A stretch of DNA of 64,000 nucleotides. Source: Torreya grandis. Lineage: Eukaryota > Streptophyta > Pinopsida > Cupressales > Taxaceae. The notes below the pieces were generated by a model. That model did not search any database. It was not told where the DNA came from and was given only the letters and a program-made list of their open reading frames with translations. Below, one piece after another: positions 25,326 through 36,676 of the stretch (the stretch's first letter is position 1; each line of letters begins with the position of its first letter). The position numbers were made by a program, and so were the translations under genes. The stretch covers positions 1,163,501-1,227,500 of the forward strand of contig JARHVA010000639.1 in the NCBI GenBank assembly GCA_037957365.1. Direction: 5' to 3'.

Positions 25326-26694
25326 TATTGATGCAATGGATTGCACCTAGGGGTTGGAGGCTGAGCTCCTACCTTCATCACACAATAATGGAAACTCCCC
25401 TCTCACCTATGAGACCGGTGAAGCTGGAGGGGAGAGTCTCTAGATAAGGGCTAGCTCCCTCTGATGTATCATTTAGGCCTTGGATTCTCCTACTGCTAAC
25501 AAATAAAATGTAAAAAAAGGGGGGGGGGATGAAAATGGAGAAGGAGATGCTAAAAATAGAACCTAAGCATAAAAAGAAGAAAAAGTGATACAGTAGAAAA
25601 TGTGATTCACCCAGCCCGAATATACACTTTTCACCAAAAAGCAGCACCTATACACTTCATCTAAAGTGAGAAGACCTTCTGCATCAGTGGGTCAGGGGTC
25701 CATGGAGATATAGGGAGGAAATAACTACTAGAGGCATTTTGAGACACACTGCAGTAGCCTATTCGCTTCACCTACACTCCTCTATGGAAACTTCTGACAG
25801 ACCTGTAAAAGCAAAACTCAAAAATTTCACCCAACATGCTAAAATCATTCTGCAAAAGCATTTAAGAAAATGACTTAACACAAAATCAAATGCATAAACA
25901 CATACTAAAGATGCAAAACTTAGAGTGGAGGTAAAAATGCTATGTTTCGATTCAAGGTAAATTTCTGGCAAAGCTCTGCCTTACAAGCCCGATAGATTTT
26001 TGGGCAGAGTTTTGCCTCAAGGCTGAGAGTCGGATCCTTTCTCAAAAGAGAAGTTTACAATATATAGGAAGAGGAAGAGCAACTTGGCACTTCTTGGAAA
26101 ATATTTTGGCACTCTTTTCTACAAGTGGCCCATGTGCATTTTGAATCTTGGGAAGTGGAAACCACTGTTATTGATGTCATTCTTTAGAAAAGGCCTGCAG
26201 AACCATGTTGTATAATCACCAAAATTGGCTTTGGCATTCAAACATTAATGAAATAGCATGGCCATGCCTCTTTCCTACAAACATACTCTAGTTTGTCCCT
26301 CATCAATGCCAACTACAGAAAACAGGTCACACCACTCATCTGTAATAACTCACCTTCCCTTTGCCACTTGAATGCTTTGTCATTTCTACTCCTTGTCTTC
26401 TTCCTACTCTTTCAGCCCTTGGGGGTGATCTTCTAGCAGGTCAATGTGTTCCTAAGGACTTTTCCCATGATTTGGTGCTTAGGCAGTTTAAAAAGAATGG
26501 CTACTTCACTATGTTAAATTTGACATTCACGCGGCCATCACCCAACGGCTAGTTTGTCTGGTTAAATTTGATGGCTTTTGGGATGTCACCATAGAAATGA
26601 ATAGATTCATGCAAAATCAGAAAATGAAATGGCCTAGAATAGCAGGGACAGAAGGGGACGGATTTTTGGCCTATTGGGCAAAAACTGGTCAATA
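25326..26694 (-). repeat. Element C 5' LTR (right copy)
   Basis: On the plus strand it runs from TATTGATGCAATGG to CTGGTCAATA. The outer TG and CA are changed to TA at both ends of this copy. It matches the left copy along its whole length. Confidence 0.9.
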
Positions 26695-28030
26695 GAAGAA
26701 ATGAAGTATTAAGAGCAGATCAAGTATATTGAAGTACATGCATATAGATTGAAAGACATGGCCAACAAGGTCAAAAAAGATGAAGAGAAGATCAATATTC
26801 TTGAATATTGGTTAAGGATTAAAAATGTAAATCTAAAATAAAAAGAAGATGAGTGGAATCAACTGAAGTTTAAAATGAAGTCATTGAAAATTGAGCATGA
26901 TCTTGTTATATGCAATTTGGACAAGATGGAAAGGAAGCATGAGAAACATGAGCATGTGAAGAAGAATGAAAACTTGAAGAGCAATGTCATAAGGTCAACT
27001 AGAAAATGATGCAAGGTATGTTAGTTTATTTCATGGTCATTGTTATACATGTAATAAGTATGGTCATAGAGATAAGGAATTTAAAAGGAAGTCAGTCAAG
27101 AATGTATCCTCATGGAGCCTTGTAAGAAGAATCAATTGGTCTTCGAGAAATCATAACTTAGATCAGTCAAGAGGTATTTTTAATGATGTTATGTGTTTCA
27201 TTGTAATAAGAGTAGACATATTACTAGATTATGTCCAAATGGTGTTAAGAGGTCTTCAAAGTATGTTAAAGGATATAGAGATCTTAGAAGGTTTGAGAAA
27301 GGATAAAATCAGGTATGGAAACCAAAGGTAATCATTGTAAATTTTTCTATTCATAAGGTTGATAAGAAAGTTGTTTTAGAAGGATATGTTGCAAATCATG
27401 ATAAGATCAAGAATCAAGAAGGTAAGATGGTTGCAAAATACAAGAAGATTCAAACTTTGGTATGGAGACATACGGCAGTAAAGACTAAGGAGACTAAATT
27501 TGTTTAGTATAAAAGTCTTGTTGGATTGTTTTCCAAGGTAGAAAAAGAGTTATAATAAAATAAAGTCTAGAGTTTATGTTGACAAATTTTGTTGACAAGT
27601 TTGAAGTAGAGAATGTGTCAACTGTCTAGTTAGAAAAGGAAAATCAAAAATCTATTTATGTTGAAAATAGAGAGACCAAGATCAAGGAAAAGACCAAAGT
27701 ACTGGATGAGGTTAGTTATAAAGAGTGTATAGATCCATGTGAACATTCTATTATTGCTGATCAATTTTCATGAAAATAACATCAATTATCAGTATCTATT
27801 AATGAGATTCCAAACTACAAGGTGGATTCTTTAGATGAAAAGGTATGTCATGAATCTATGTTGTCTCCATGTGTTATCAATTATATATTAGAAGAGAAGG
27901 AGAGTGATATATAAAAGGAACCAATTTCCATAGTTAAGCTAAATAAGAAGAAGAACTATAAGTATCAATTGAGCAAAGAGGAACATGAATATGAGGAGTT
28001 GTGTGCAACTCCTGGTTACATAACATGGTA
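26695..28030 (+). pseudogene. B-right gag, main piece with zinc knuckles (after element C)
   Basis: It continues the frame interrupted at 22196. A coiled-coil part (26700-26960; MANKVKKDEEKINI-like) is followed by the first knuckle region (HCYTCNKYGHRDKE, about 27037-27080). The second knuckle, CFHCNKSRHITRLC, is near 27196-27240; a missing base inside it shifts the frame. Both His ligands are kept here, unlike in B-left. Lys-rich and acidic pieces follow to about 28030 with several stops. Confidence 0.7.
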
Positions 28031-28783
28031 GTGCATTATGGTGTAGAGGAGGTCTCTGTCTATGCTTCTTAAGAGACTCCTTTTAGTAGAGAAGTATGTT
28101 TGTGTTCTCAATAATCAGAGAAGGTCTTTGGTTAAGGGAGAACAACAAGTTCATGAGCTTGTTTTTGAGATTTGTGAAGGATATGTAGTACAAAGTCAGA
28201 TTGGGTGGTTCCAAGTGGATTAATGAGATTGATGCAATTTAAAAATAAAAGTGGTGTTCATAAAGGTCTATGCATTTATTTGTGGTGTCCTCTAGGTGTT
28301 TTTGAGCTCTGAAGGTATGTATGTGCCAATTGAGTATTTTTTAAGTGCTCTCAATTTTCTCTATTTTAGGTTTAAGGGTAAGTTGGCATAAAATGGGTTA
28401 TAGGATGTATGGGTTCCCAAAGGTATGGAAGCTCCAATTTTGGTTCAAAAGTGTTTGATGATTGTCTCTAAGTGTGTAATAAGTTTCAAAGGTGGATGTT
28501 GAGTAAAAGATGCTATGTTGACTTTATTTTTTTAAGATTATAAGGATTTGGGATCTGCTAGAAAAGTGGTTTGATTTGTGAATTAAGGTTTGAGGCTTCT
28601 TAATATGTTGAATGGACTAAATGGGTTATCAAATCAAGCTTCACATATATTTTAAAGTTTGTGGTTCTCAAATTATTCTTGTTTATGTAAATTTGGAGGA
28701 CTAATTGGTTTGTAGGTTTGTGAAGGAAGTATGTTGCATAGGATGAGATTATTGTTGCATTTTGTTGTGCTTAAGGGGGCATA
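28031..28783 (+). other. B-right 3' internal region without recognisable gene
   Basis: It is the inverted match of 12946-13665. The frames are short. It ends with the purine-rich GCTTAAGGGGGCATA directly before the 3' LTR. Confidence 0.6.
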
Positions 28784-30764
28784 TGAGAGTTCTCTAGACA
28801 AGATCAGCTATGCAAGATTTATCTTGAGCTAAGAGTTCATGAGATTTGAGCTTAGTGTTTGAAGGTTAACTGTGATCATTTGTATTTGAATATTTGAATT
28901 TGCAAAGGAATGACCAGTGTTTGGTTTTTGGACCATATCTTTCGATAGAAGATGAATTTGATATTATAGTAGAAAAAGTGGTAGCGGAATCCAAGGTACA
29001 TCTAGATAAATGGATTAGAAGATTTGAAAGTGTGTAAAGATAAAGATATTGAACTCTAAAATTGACTATGTTATCATATATGTTTTACAAGCGACCCGAG
29101 AAGGATATTCGAGCTCATGTAGATGTTTCAATGTTTCATGGTGAATTGGATATTGGAGAGTGTTTTATATTCCATAAGGTTGTTCTATGTAGTTTTTTTA
29201 GGTGTGATCAATCTATCTTAAGTATGAATAATTCTTAATAAGTTGACTGTATATTCGTTAATGATGTTCTTGTATACAAGTTCTTTGTTTATGTTGTTTG
29301 AGTTTATATAAAGTTAATCTAAAGTGGTTGTGATCATTTATGGATGTCCTAGGGGACATAAGGATTGGACCTATGTATTTGTAAGTGGTCATGTGTTCTT
29401 AATTTGATCTAAGTTGTATCAAAAGGTGAATGGTTCTCTATAGGACCTAAAAGTGACTTAGGCTTATTTTGAAAGGGCACAGTGCTTAAGTGTGACCCAT
29501 ATGAAATGCCTTAAGGGTGAAGGCATGTAGTGTGGCCAATAAGGATTAATATTATGATCTTATTAATTGATGATTGCTCTATATATAGTAGAACCAAATG
29601 TGTTAGGTTATAGACATGTAACACTTAATTAGGGGAGTGCAAGTGTTGAGTCAAGCGAAGGAGATAACCTTTGAAAGAGAAGGTATAGGTTAGTGAGGAC
29701 CAATAAAGAGCTAAGAGGATCAGACATGATTGTCTGAGAAATGTGATAAAGGTGATCACATAGGTCATTAGACCTAATAATCCTAGAAGAGGTAAAATGG
29801 GTGAGTATGCTCAAGAGCTTGTTTGAGAGAGGCTTATGTGTGTGAATTATAGAGTGAAGGAGGGGTATAGTGGCATATGGATGAGTTGATGAGTAGATCA
29901 GTTTGAGGATTGTTTGTATGAATTATTGTTCATAATTCAGTTCATAGCATAATGCTCTTGCTATTTAAGTGTGAGCAAAGACACAGTGAAGACTGTGTGA
30001 GTTTGGTGGTTGATCTAAGAGGTAGATCAGTGTGTGAACTGCATGTATGGCGATTTGGTCATATTATTAAAGCTATGACATAGTTGTTTCTATGAAGGAT
30101 ACATTGAGTGTGTAGATTGAAGAGTGAGGTTAGTTGGGATATGTAATGTGTCCTAATTGATCTATGTTTGTTGGTTCAAGTATGTAATGTTCTTTGGAAA
30201 ATAGGGTATGTTGGGTGACATAGTTGTTGCTGAAAGGTGAGAAGAGTGATATCTAGAGATCCACCATCAAGTGTTGAAGATATTAGTTCTAAGGTGGAAG
30301 TGTTCTTATCAAAGGAGGGTTTAAAGGAGTTCCTATTCCTTAGGGGCAGTTGCTCCTTGTAAAACATGTGTTTTACTAAAGATAAATTATCTAAAGGATT
30401 TGATCATATTAGGGGTAGGTGTTCCTTGTGGAACAGTTGTTTCACTAAATACCTTTGGTCAGTAGGACATGATCAAGGTTTGCTAGTCTAAAGGAGTTGA
30501 TCAGCCTCTTGTTTGTAATCATCTTGTAGGATAGTTTTCCATGTGTTTTTAGGATTGAGAGTGAGTTTTCTTCTCCAAGAGGGTTTTCCATGTATAAGAT
30601 GTGTTATGTGCTTGATCTTGCATTGTATTTCTTGTTCATTACTATAAATGATGTATGCCTCATAAAATGTATGTATTGAATGATTAATATTTTGAAGGAT
30701 TTTTAATTAAAGTTGAAATTATCTAGATCCATTGATTCATCCCCATTATATTATACCTATAAAA
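28784..30764 (+). repeat. B-right 3' LTR (1981 bp)
   Basis: It starts TGAGAGTTCTCTAGAC after the purine tract and matches about 19960-21901 of the 5' LTR. The outer 1.4 kb of the 5' LTR is absent. Repeats of GGTCTAAAGGAGTTGATC type occur at about 30320-30510. Confidence 0.78.
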
Positions 30765-30765
30765 A

Positions 30766-31132
30766 AATATTGTCAAAAATTGTGCTAGGTCAACTGGGTC
30801 GACCCTGTCAGCCAAAATGTTTGGAAGGGTTTAGGGTCAAATCCACCTATATATACAAGTTCATTTCACCATTATTTAGAGAAGAGAAGAAGAATTAAGA
30901 GATATTTCACATCTACATATCCACCATTCTACTTGACTAGCAAGATTAGGGTTTCATATTTTATTTGGAGATATGGATCTTGTCTTGTGGAGAAGTCTTT
31001 TGGATGAATTTGTAGGTTATGTATCTTAGAACTGATGTTTATTTGTCATCCTTACATACCACAACAACCTCTTACAAATCACATTTACCAAGGGAAATAT
31101 TGAGGCTCGATGGGTTCATCTTCAAAGGTAAG
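30766..31132 (+). repeat. H 5' LTR, piece 2, with TATA box
   Basis: It matches the 3' LTR from about 53708 to 54063. It contains TATATATA at 30848-30855 in the context CACCTATATATACAAGTTC; the 3' LTR has the same box at 53786-53793. It ends TCTTCAAAGGTAAG, where I is inserted. Confidence 0.85.
30848..30855 (+). promoter_or_regulatory. TATA box of the H LTR
   Basis: TATATATA in a conserved block (CCTATATATACAAGTTCAT) found in both H LTRs. It is followed about 30 bases later by the conserved TTTAGAGAAGAGAAG, a likely transcript start area. A promoter role is inferred from position and conservation. Confidence 0.6.
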
Positions 31133-31689
31133 TGTTATCACTTGGATTTGCACCCTTTAAGGAGACGCATGAGCTCTCCTCATCTAAGTGTCATAATTGA
31201 AACACCTCTAGCCTTGTGGGTGGCCTATGAATGAGGTGAATCTATAAGTAGGGATAAATCCCTTGATGTATCACTTTATACCACAACTACACCTAAAATT
31301 TGTGAGGGAAAAGGGAGAGATAAAACATGAAATCAAACTATCCTAAAGGAGGTGATACACCAAATTTTTTGATGACTTCCAACCAGTTGCATGTTACACA
31401 TGAGAACAAGGGACTAGCCAAACATACACTTCTCGAATCTACATCTTATCACATCAATATTACATTATAAGGTTATGGATGAATGCTTAGGATAGGAAGA
31501 CTAGAAAAGAGGTCTTGAATGGCACTAATGAATATACTATCTCACTCAACCTTGTGACTTCCTTGAACACTTCACTTGCCCTACAAGAAGAAGCTTTTCA
31601 ACTGCAAATAGATGAAAGAATGAAACAACATGCTAAGGAAATCATAGTTATCACTAAGCAAGATCAATCATCCAAGTAAAAAACACTAT
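31133..31689 (+). repeat. Left terminal inverted repeat of element I (C-family LTR-like)
   Basis: It is the reverse complement of about 35674-36231 at roughly 80-85% by eye. It is collinear with the first part of the C LTR (22197 onward): start, ATTGCACCCTT, ACTCC/ACACC, TGATGTATCA, GGTGATACACCA and CAAACATACACTT in the same order. Confidence 0.85.
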
Positions 31690-34600
31690 GAAAAGTCATG
31701 AAGAGATAAAAATTAGTAGTATTATTTATCAAATTGTATGCAAATGAATAGGGCTTCACCATACTCAGGTGGAGCATGAGTTACAATGGCCAAAATGGCT
31801 AGTTCTTATAGAACTTGAGAGAGAGAGAGAGGATAAGAGAGAAGTCCAAGGGTCACAAGGACACTTGTCAAGCTAATAAAAAGAATTAATTATACATGAG
31901 AAGATAATTTGAGATGAACCATGTAATTTCATAAGGAACAAGTGGCTCTCTAAGTCATGAAACTCTTGCAAAGTGGCATGAAAGTTCTCATTCTGGCTCA
32001 AAAAATTACTTTCATGATTTGGACCTATTTGAATATCCAAAAACTTATTAGGGATAGTTATGATGATTGGAATTAATTTTAAGGCTTTCATAAATTTCTC
32101 TTCATGCATTGGTTACAGTCCTGGTCATCTAGAACCTTCCAAAAATGAGCTATCACCATCTACAGTCAATATAACTCTTCTTTCATGCACCCTGCACACT
32201 TGGCCTCCAAAAAGGCATAATTTTTCCATGAAAATATTGAAAATGGATTGGATGACATGTTTAAATACCCTCCATGACCTTAGAGGCAACATTCACACCT
32301 TAAAATCATTTCCACTTGGAGTTTTCACACTTCTCATTAGCTTGCCCACTATGCTAGTTTCAACTGGCTAAGATGAGAGTTATTGTTTTCACACGTAGGA
32401 GTATTTACAGGGAATTAAATAGGGAGTTATATTAAGTCTTAATATTACCCCTAAACTTTATTTCATCTTTAGACTTTTTCCAAAACCTATAAAACACCCA
32501 AAATAGTCAAAAGTACCTTGCTTTGTACCCTATCCATATAATTCTATACAACTCAAAAGGGTTTAGGGGATCATAATATAGTTATATATAATTTATAATA
32601 ACTTTAATGATAAAAATATGACATTATATTAGTTTTCCATCTCCATTTCCTCAAACTAGTCATTGGCAAGGGTTTAGGCCTGTTTTACCCTCTTAAGGTT
32701 TATTCAAAAAGATGGGATGTTGAAAATACAAAAAATTACACATATTCATATTTAAATACCTTCATAAACATACCTTAACTTATTAAATTCCCATGCATAG
32801 CCTTAGGGGAGATGTGAGCATCCAAAATTGTCTTGTCGAGCTTGATTCCTCATTTCAATAGGCCTAATGTTGTCTCTGAGCCCAAAAAGAATTATTGATG
32901 CTTTATATACAAGGTGGAACATGAAAAAAACTTGTAGTTACATTATTAAAATTATATAATAATTTATAATGCATATATAATGATAGAAGTGTGAATGACT
33001 CCTCATTTGGACACTAGGCCTAAACCTTGCTTCATAGGCCTGAGTTGGTTTAAGACCCAAAATGACTTTATAATGATTTAATATACATATAAATATCTAA
33101 AAAAAATATATATTTTCCAAAATGAACATGTTTTGGTTCATTGGAATCCACTTATAGAGCTAAAAGTGGCATTGGTCTCTCATTTGGAATCTAGGTTTCA
33201 CCATGCTCAATAAGCTTGTCTACAAATTTGAGGGTCTAGGTCACCCTGTTGGAATTCCTCCCTATATACAAGTTATATTATGTTTTTTGGATTTTATTCA
33301 TATTACCATACCTTCATATAATTTTCAAATAGCTTTTAGTTCATCTCTTTGCCTCCATTCTTCAAAATTACCATTTTATGTATAAAGGGAAGTACCCTCT
33401 ATTTGAGACAAAATAAAGGGTAATTCCCCTATTTTATCTGATCATTTGGATGTATTATAGGGTTATAAAAGTTATGGAGAGCCTCTATACCAAATTTTAT
33501 ATTTTTATCATGGCATTTGACCTCCTAACTCCTTAAATCTCCAAGACAAACTCATGGAAAAATTTAGACTATGTAGGGTTCTATGATGTAGTTTGTGTTT
33601 TGTATCATGAGATCTTCTCACTATTAAATATCCACTATGATATATCCATGGGACATTATTACTTGACTTGTGATCACTTTTTGATTATGTAAACCTTCAT
33701 ACTCTTTCCAAATGTTGCTTTGTTCATGCCCTACCATGATCATCCTAAATTGGGGTCAACTTCCTGATTGTCTCTTCTCTTCCTTGTAGGTGTGTACTAC
33801 TCATATAAAGTTTATTACCTCATTACAAGTTCCTATGCAACATTTAAATACTAAAATGACTAAGTTGGTCCTATGTTGCATGTTAGTCATTTTAGTCTTT
33901 ATATCATTTTGAGTCATTTTGGGGTCAAAATAGAGCATAGTATGAGTTGTACAACCTCCTAAGGAAGTGTAAAGGTGTAATAATGGTGATTTCACATGAC
34001 ATGTGTCATATTATTCCTTAATCATCTATTCATAACTGAAAGTGATAGGTTACTCAGAAGAAAGAGCAATTTTCTTGGGAAAAAAGGAGAGTTCAACACT
34101 TGTACAGCCTATGAGAGAGTTTTTCACATGGGAGAAGTTTTTAATATGACTCTTAATCTTCATCAAGTTCATCTCCACACTTTACATGCTATGGATGTTC
34201 CATTTTTTGGATAAAATAATTCTACTCCTTTTTCACCCTTTTAGGCACACATAACCAGTCTTTAGTTTGTAATTGGTATGGATAGTTAGAAAACTTCTAG
34301 ATCAAACACATTTGGGAGGTGAAATTACACTTAGAGATATTAATTTCTATAACAATATTTTGAATAATTGTGGCTTGTGCTTTATGAACCATCCTCATGA
34401 AGTTGACTATGTTTTTCTTCTTACTAATCTGTGCACCCTATAGGTTTTGTTCCATTTTGGATAAGTCCTTACAACTAATTGGTGATGTTGAATTCAGAGG
34501 ATGTTGACTCTCTTATCAAATTCTCTCCATGATTTTTTAAGGTTTCATGGTGTTTTAGTGAGAAAATCATCTCAGGTTGGTAGATTAGCCTCATTTGGGA

Positions 34601-35673
34601 TAACAAGTAGGTTTCCACCATTTGCAAAGTTTCTCATGCTTTGTAAATTGTTTTAGAGGGTGTATATAAGTTCATCACCAGGTATTCAATGTCTTCTTGG
34701 TCCCCCCTCTTTCAATATCATTATCTAAGGCAAATTCGCCATGAAGGTGCAGTCATATGTAACTTAACAGTCAGAAAACCATTAATGAAAATGTATAGGT
34801 GCCATGAAGGAGGAAAATCATGTTGAAATGGATGTTTTGAAGTTGGTTCTAAGACCATAATAATTATGAGAAACCATTTGAGAAATTGGTAAATAATCTT
34901 GGTCTATTCATGAGTCCTAAATAATGCACATTGTTCATATTCTACTCACTACCTAAATACAACTCAGAATTTGCACCTACATGTGTCTTTTTGGAAACCA
35001 AACATTTTGAAAATGATCATTTGAGATAGGCATGGTCCTTAAAAATCTAAGGAGTCTATTTTTAAGTTTTGATAAGAGTTTAAAACTCATAAAGGTCAAA
35101 AAATAGGCACCTTGTCCATGCTTGCAACTTTGTTGCCTATGTATGAAGATAATCACCTATAGGTGGTGAAAATAGAGGACTAAAGTACTTAATGGGGTGC
35201 TAAGCCATGTAATGAAAATTTTATTGGAGTCCTAAGGTGTTAAGGAGATCATGACACACATGTTGAAATTCTAAGTGGATAGACAAGAGGGGAATTTATC
35301 TCCAAAAGTGAAATGAATATGTTCAGGCCCCTTGCGCCTAAAATAGGAAAACATAAGTTCAAGCCATTTTGTGAATATATTATAAAGGTGTTGTCCATAG
35401 TTTTGAAGCTTATAAATATCCTTTACTTGTTTCCCTATCATAGGAACACATTTTGTAAAAAAAATGAGGTGATTTAGTCCTATGGATTTATTATTAGGAA
35501 GGCCTGAAGATGCTCCTTGAACCACCATTCTCAGGTAGTGATTACCTACAATTTTGAGCTATAAAGAGACCTTTTTTCACCAAGGTTGAAAACTATACCT
35601 TGTATCTATGGTTAGAGTGTTCTAATATTTTAAAGGACCATTTGTGACCTAAGATATCATTAAATATATTCAT
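31690..35673. other. Interior of element I, mostly unassigned
   Basis: AT-rich sequence with only short frames on both strands. The left part (to perhaps 32400) may continue the C-like LTR: GAGTTACAATGGCC near 31770 matches an LTR block before GGCCCATG in C and D. Further on are an 85-residue minus frame (35528-35271) and a 78-residue minus frame (32109-31873) that I cannot assign. A LINE-like fragment lies at 34338-34440. Confidence 0.5.
34338..34440 (+). pseudogene. LINE-type RT zinc-binding (zf-RVT-like) fragment
   Basis: The plus frame reads INFYNNILNNCGLCFMNH, then PHEVDYVFL. The pattern C-x2-C followed by E-x-(V/D)-DH-x-F/L is that of the zinc-binding domain after RT in plant non-LTR retrotransposons. 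Here the last H and C ligands are altered and a stop follows. Only about 35 residues are readable, so the call is tentative. Confidence 0.4.
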
Positions 35674-36231
35674 ATAGTATGTTTTACTTGGATTATTGAT
35701 CTTGCTTAGTGATAACTATGATTTTTGTATCATGTTGTCTCATTCTTTCATCCTATTTGTAGTTGGAAAGCTTCTTCTTTCAGGGCATGTGAAGTGTTCT
35801 AATAAGTGTCAAGATTGAGTGAGTTAGTATATTCACTAGTTCCATTCATGGCCTCTTATTTAGTCCTCCTAACCTAAGCATTCATCCATAACCTCATAAT
35901 ATAACATTGATGTGAGAAGATGCAGATTGGAGAAGTGTATGTTTGGTTAGTATTTTGTTCTCATGTGTAACATGCAGCTAGTTGGAAGTCATAAATTTTT
36001 TTGGCATATCACTTCTTTTAGGATAGTTTACTTTCATGATTTATCTCTCCCTTTTCCATCACAAAGTTTAGGTGTAGTTGTGATCCAAAGTGGTACATCA
36101 AGAGAGCTAGCCCTACCTAGAGATTCACCTCATTCAAAGGCTACCCACAAGCCTAGAGGTGTTTTAATTATGCCACTTGGATGAGGAGAGCTCAGACATC
36201 TCCTCAAAGGGTAAAAATTTAAGTGACAATA
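35674..36231 (-). repeat. Right terminal inverted repeat of element I
   Basis: Read on the minus strand it starts TATTGTCACTTAAATTT and repeats the left end to about 35674, where similarity stops within an AAGTAAAACA-like block. Its LTR-like start faces outward, as does the left one. Confidence 0.85.
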
Positions 36232-36676
36232 GTAAGTATTCCTAATTTTTTTCCTCCTTTATAAGAGTAGATAGATATGCATTTGTATTTCTCTTCCATG
36301 CATTAAGTTTTCATATACATTGATATGAGTTTATGTCTCTTATTCATGTTTAATTTTATTTTTTCTAACCCCCACTTTGTGCAATAAGCTTTGGCAAGCA
36401 CTAGATTAGATTTACTTTACTTGTTATTAATTTAGTGAGACATCAAAACTCAAGACTCCCTTAGGGTTATTGTGTGATTGTGCTTAACTGGAGGCTTTTA
36501 AACCCTTTCTAATACAGTGTATTATGGTAAGAGATATCCTAATAGAGTCTAGTAGATCCTCATATTGGTCATGCTCCTACTTAAAAAATGTGTCCCCAAC
36601 TTGAAGTGTATGGTATGATCTATCTTCTCTAAGTTAGGATTAATTTATAGACATGATGCATTTATAATTGAATACA
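36232..36676 (+). repeat. H 5' LTR, piece 3
   Basis: From GTAAGTATTCC to AATACA it matches 54059-54509 of the 3' LTR. Shared blocks include GTAGATAGATATGCATTTGTA, TAACCCCCACTTT and ATAGACATGATGCATTT. The CA end at 36675-36676 agrees with the 3' LTR end at 54509. Confidence 0.83.

Larger units (their letters stand above)
22197..26694 (-). mobile_element. Element C: non-autonomous Tat-like LTR element, target duplication GAAGA
   Basis: It has two direct LTRs (22197-23564 and 25326-26694, 1368 and 1369 bases, roughly 90% identical by eye) and exact 5-bp flanks GAAGA at 22192-22196 and 26695-26699. The B-left copy shows the empty site (ACATCAAAGAAGAAATGAAG in reverse complement). A primer-site-like sequence beside the right LTR on the minus strand sets the orientation. 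The internal region is 1.76 kb and carries one interrupted acidic frame with no RT or integrase. Its LTR is related to that of D and to the ends of I. Confidence 0.88.
12802..30764. repeat. Giant palindrome: B-left and B-right as inverted arms with a short spacer
   Basis: Sequence leftwards from 18413 matches, in reverse complement, sequence rightwards from about 18497. The match runs through LTR, primer site and internal region to about 12802 on the left and about 28880 on the right. The right arm is longer only because element C (22197-26694) lies in it. The left arm is cut by element A. The arms look roughly 80-90% similar by eye with many small indels. The unpaired spacer is about 83 bases (18414-18496). 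Confidence 0.88.
18531..30764 (+). mobile_element. Element B-right: gag-only LTR retrotransposon (right palindrome arm) carrying element C
   Basis: It starts TGTTGGAGAG at 18531 and ends near 30764 (ACCTATAAAA, against ACCTCTAACA in the inner LTR copies). Flanks AATTA and AATAT are consistent with a decayed 5-bp duplication, and the uninterrupted H 3' LTR shows the empty site. The 5' LTR is 18531-21901, the primer site 21904-21915, the internal region 21902-28783 (about 2.4 kb without C) and the 3' LTR 28784-30764. The internal region carries only the gag-like remnant, as in B-left. Confidence 0.82.
31133..36231. mobile_element. Element I: 5.1-kb insertion with LTR-like terminal inverted repeats, target duplication GTAAG
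   Basis: It is flanked by identical GTAAG (31128-31132 and 36232-36236). The H 3' LTR (TTCAAAGGTAAGTATTTTT) shows the empty site. Its ends, TGTTATCACTTGG and AAGTGACAATA, begin inverted repeats of about 555 bases (31133-31689 and about 35674-36231). Inside the repeats are blocks shared with the element C LTR: GCACCCTT, a CTCTAGATAAGGG-like block, TTGATGTATCA, GGTGATACACCA and AAACATACACTT. The interior of about 4 kb has no transposase, gag or pol that I can recognise except a LINE-like fragment. A DNA transposon with long inverted repeats is possible, but the 5-bp duplication and LTR homology point to an aberrant LTR element. Confidence 0.78.

Noticed and set aside
31133..36231. Mutator-like DNA transposon with long terminal inverted repeats
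   Set aside because: The best flanking duplication is exactly 5 bp (GTAAG), the termini are TG/CA-like, the repeats align with an LTR family, and no MULE transposase is visible. A 9-bp duplication with one mismatch remains a weaker alternative.
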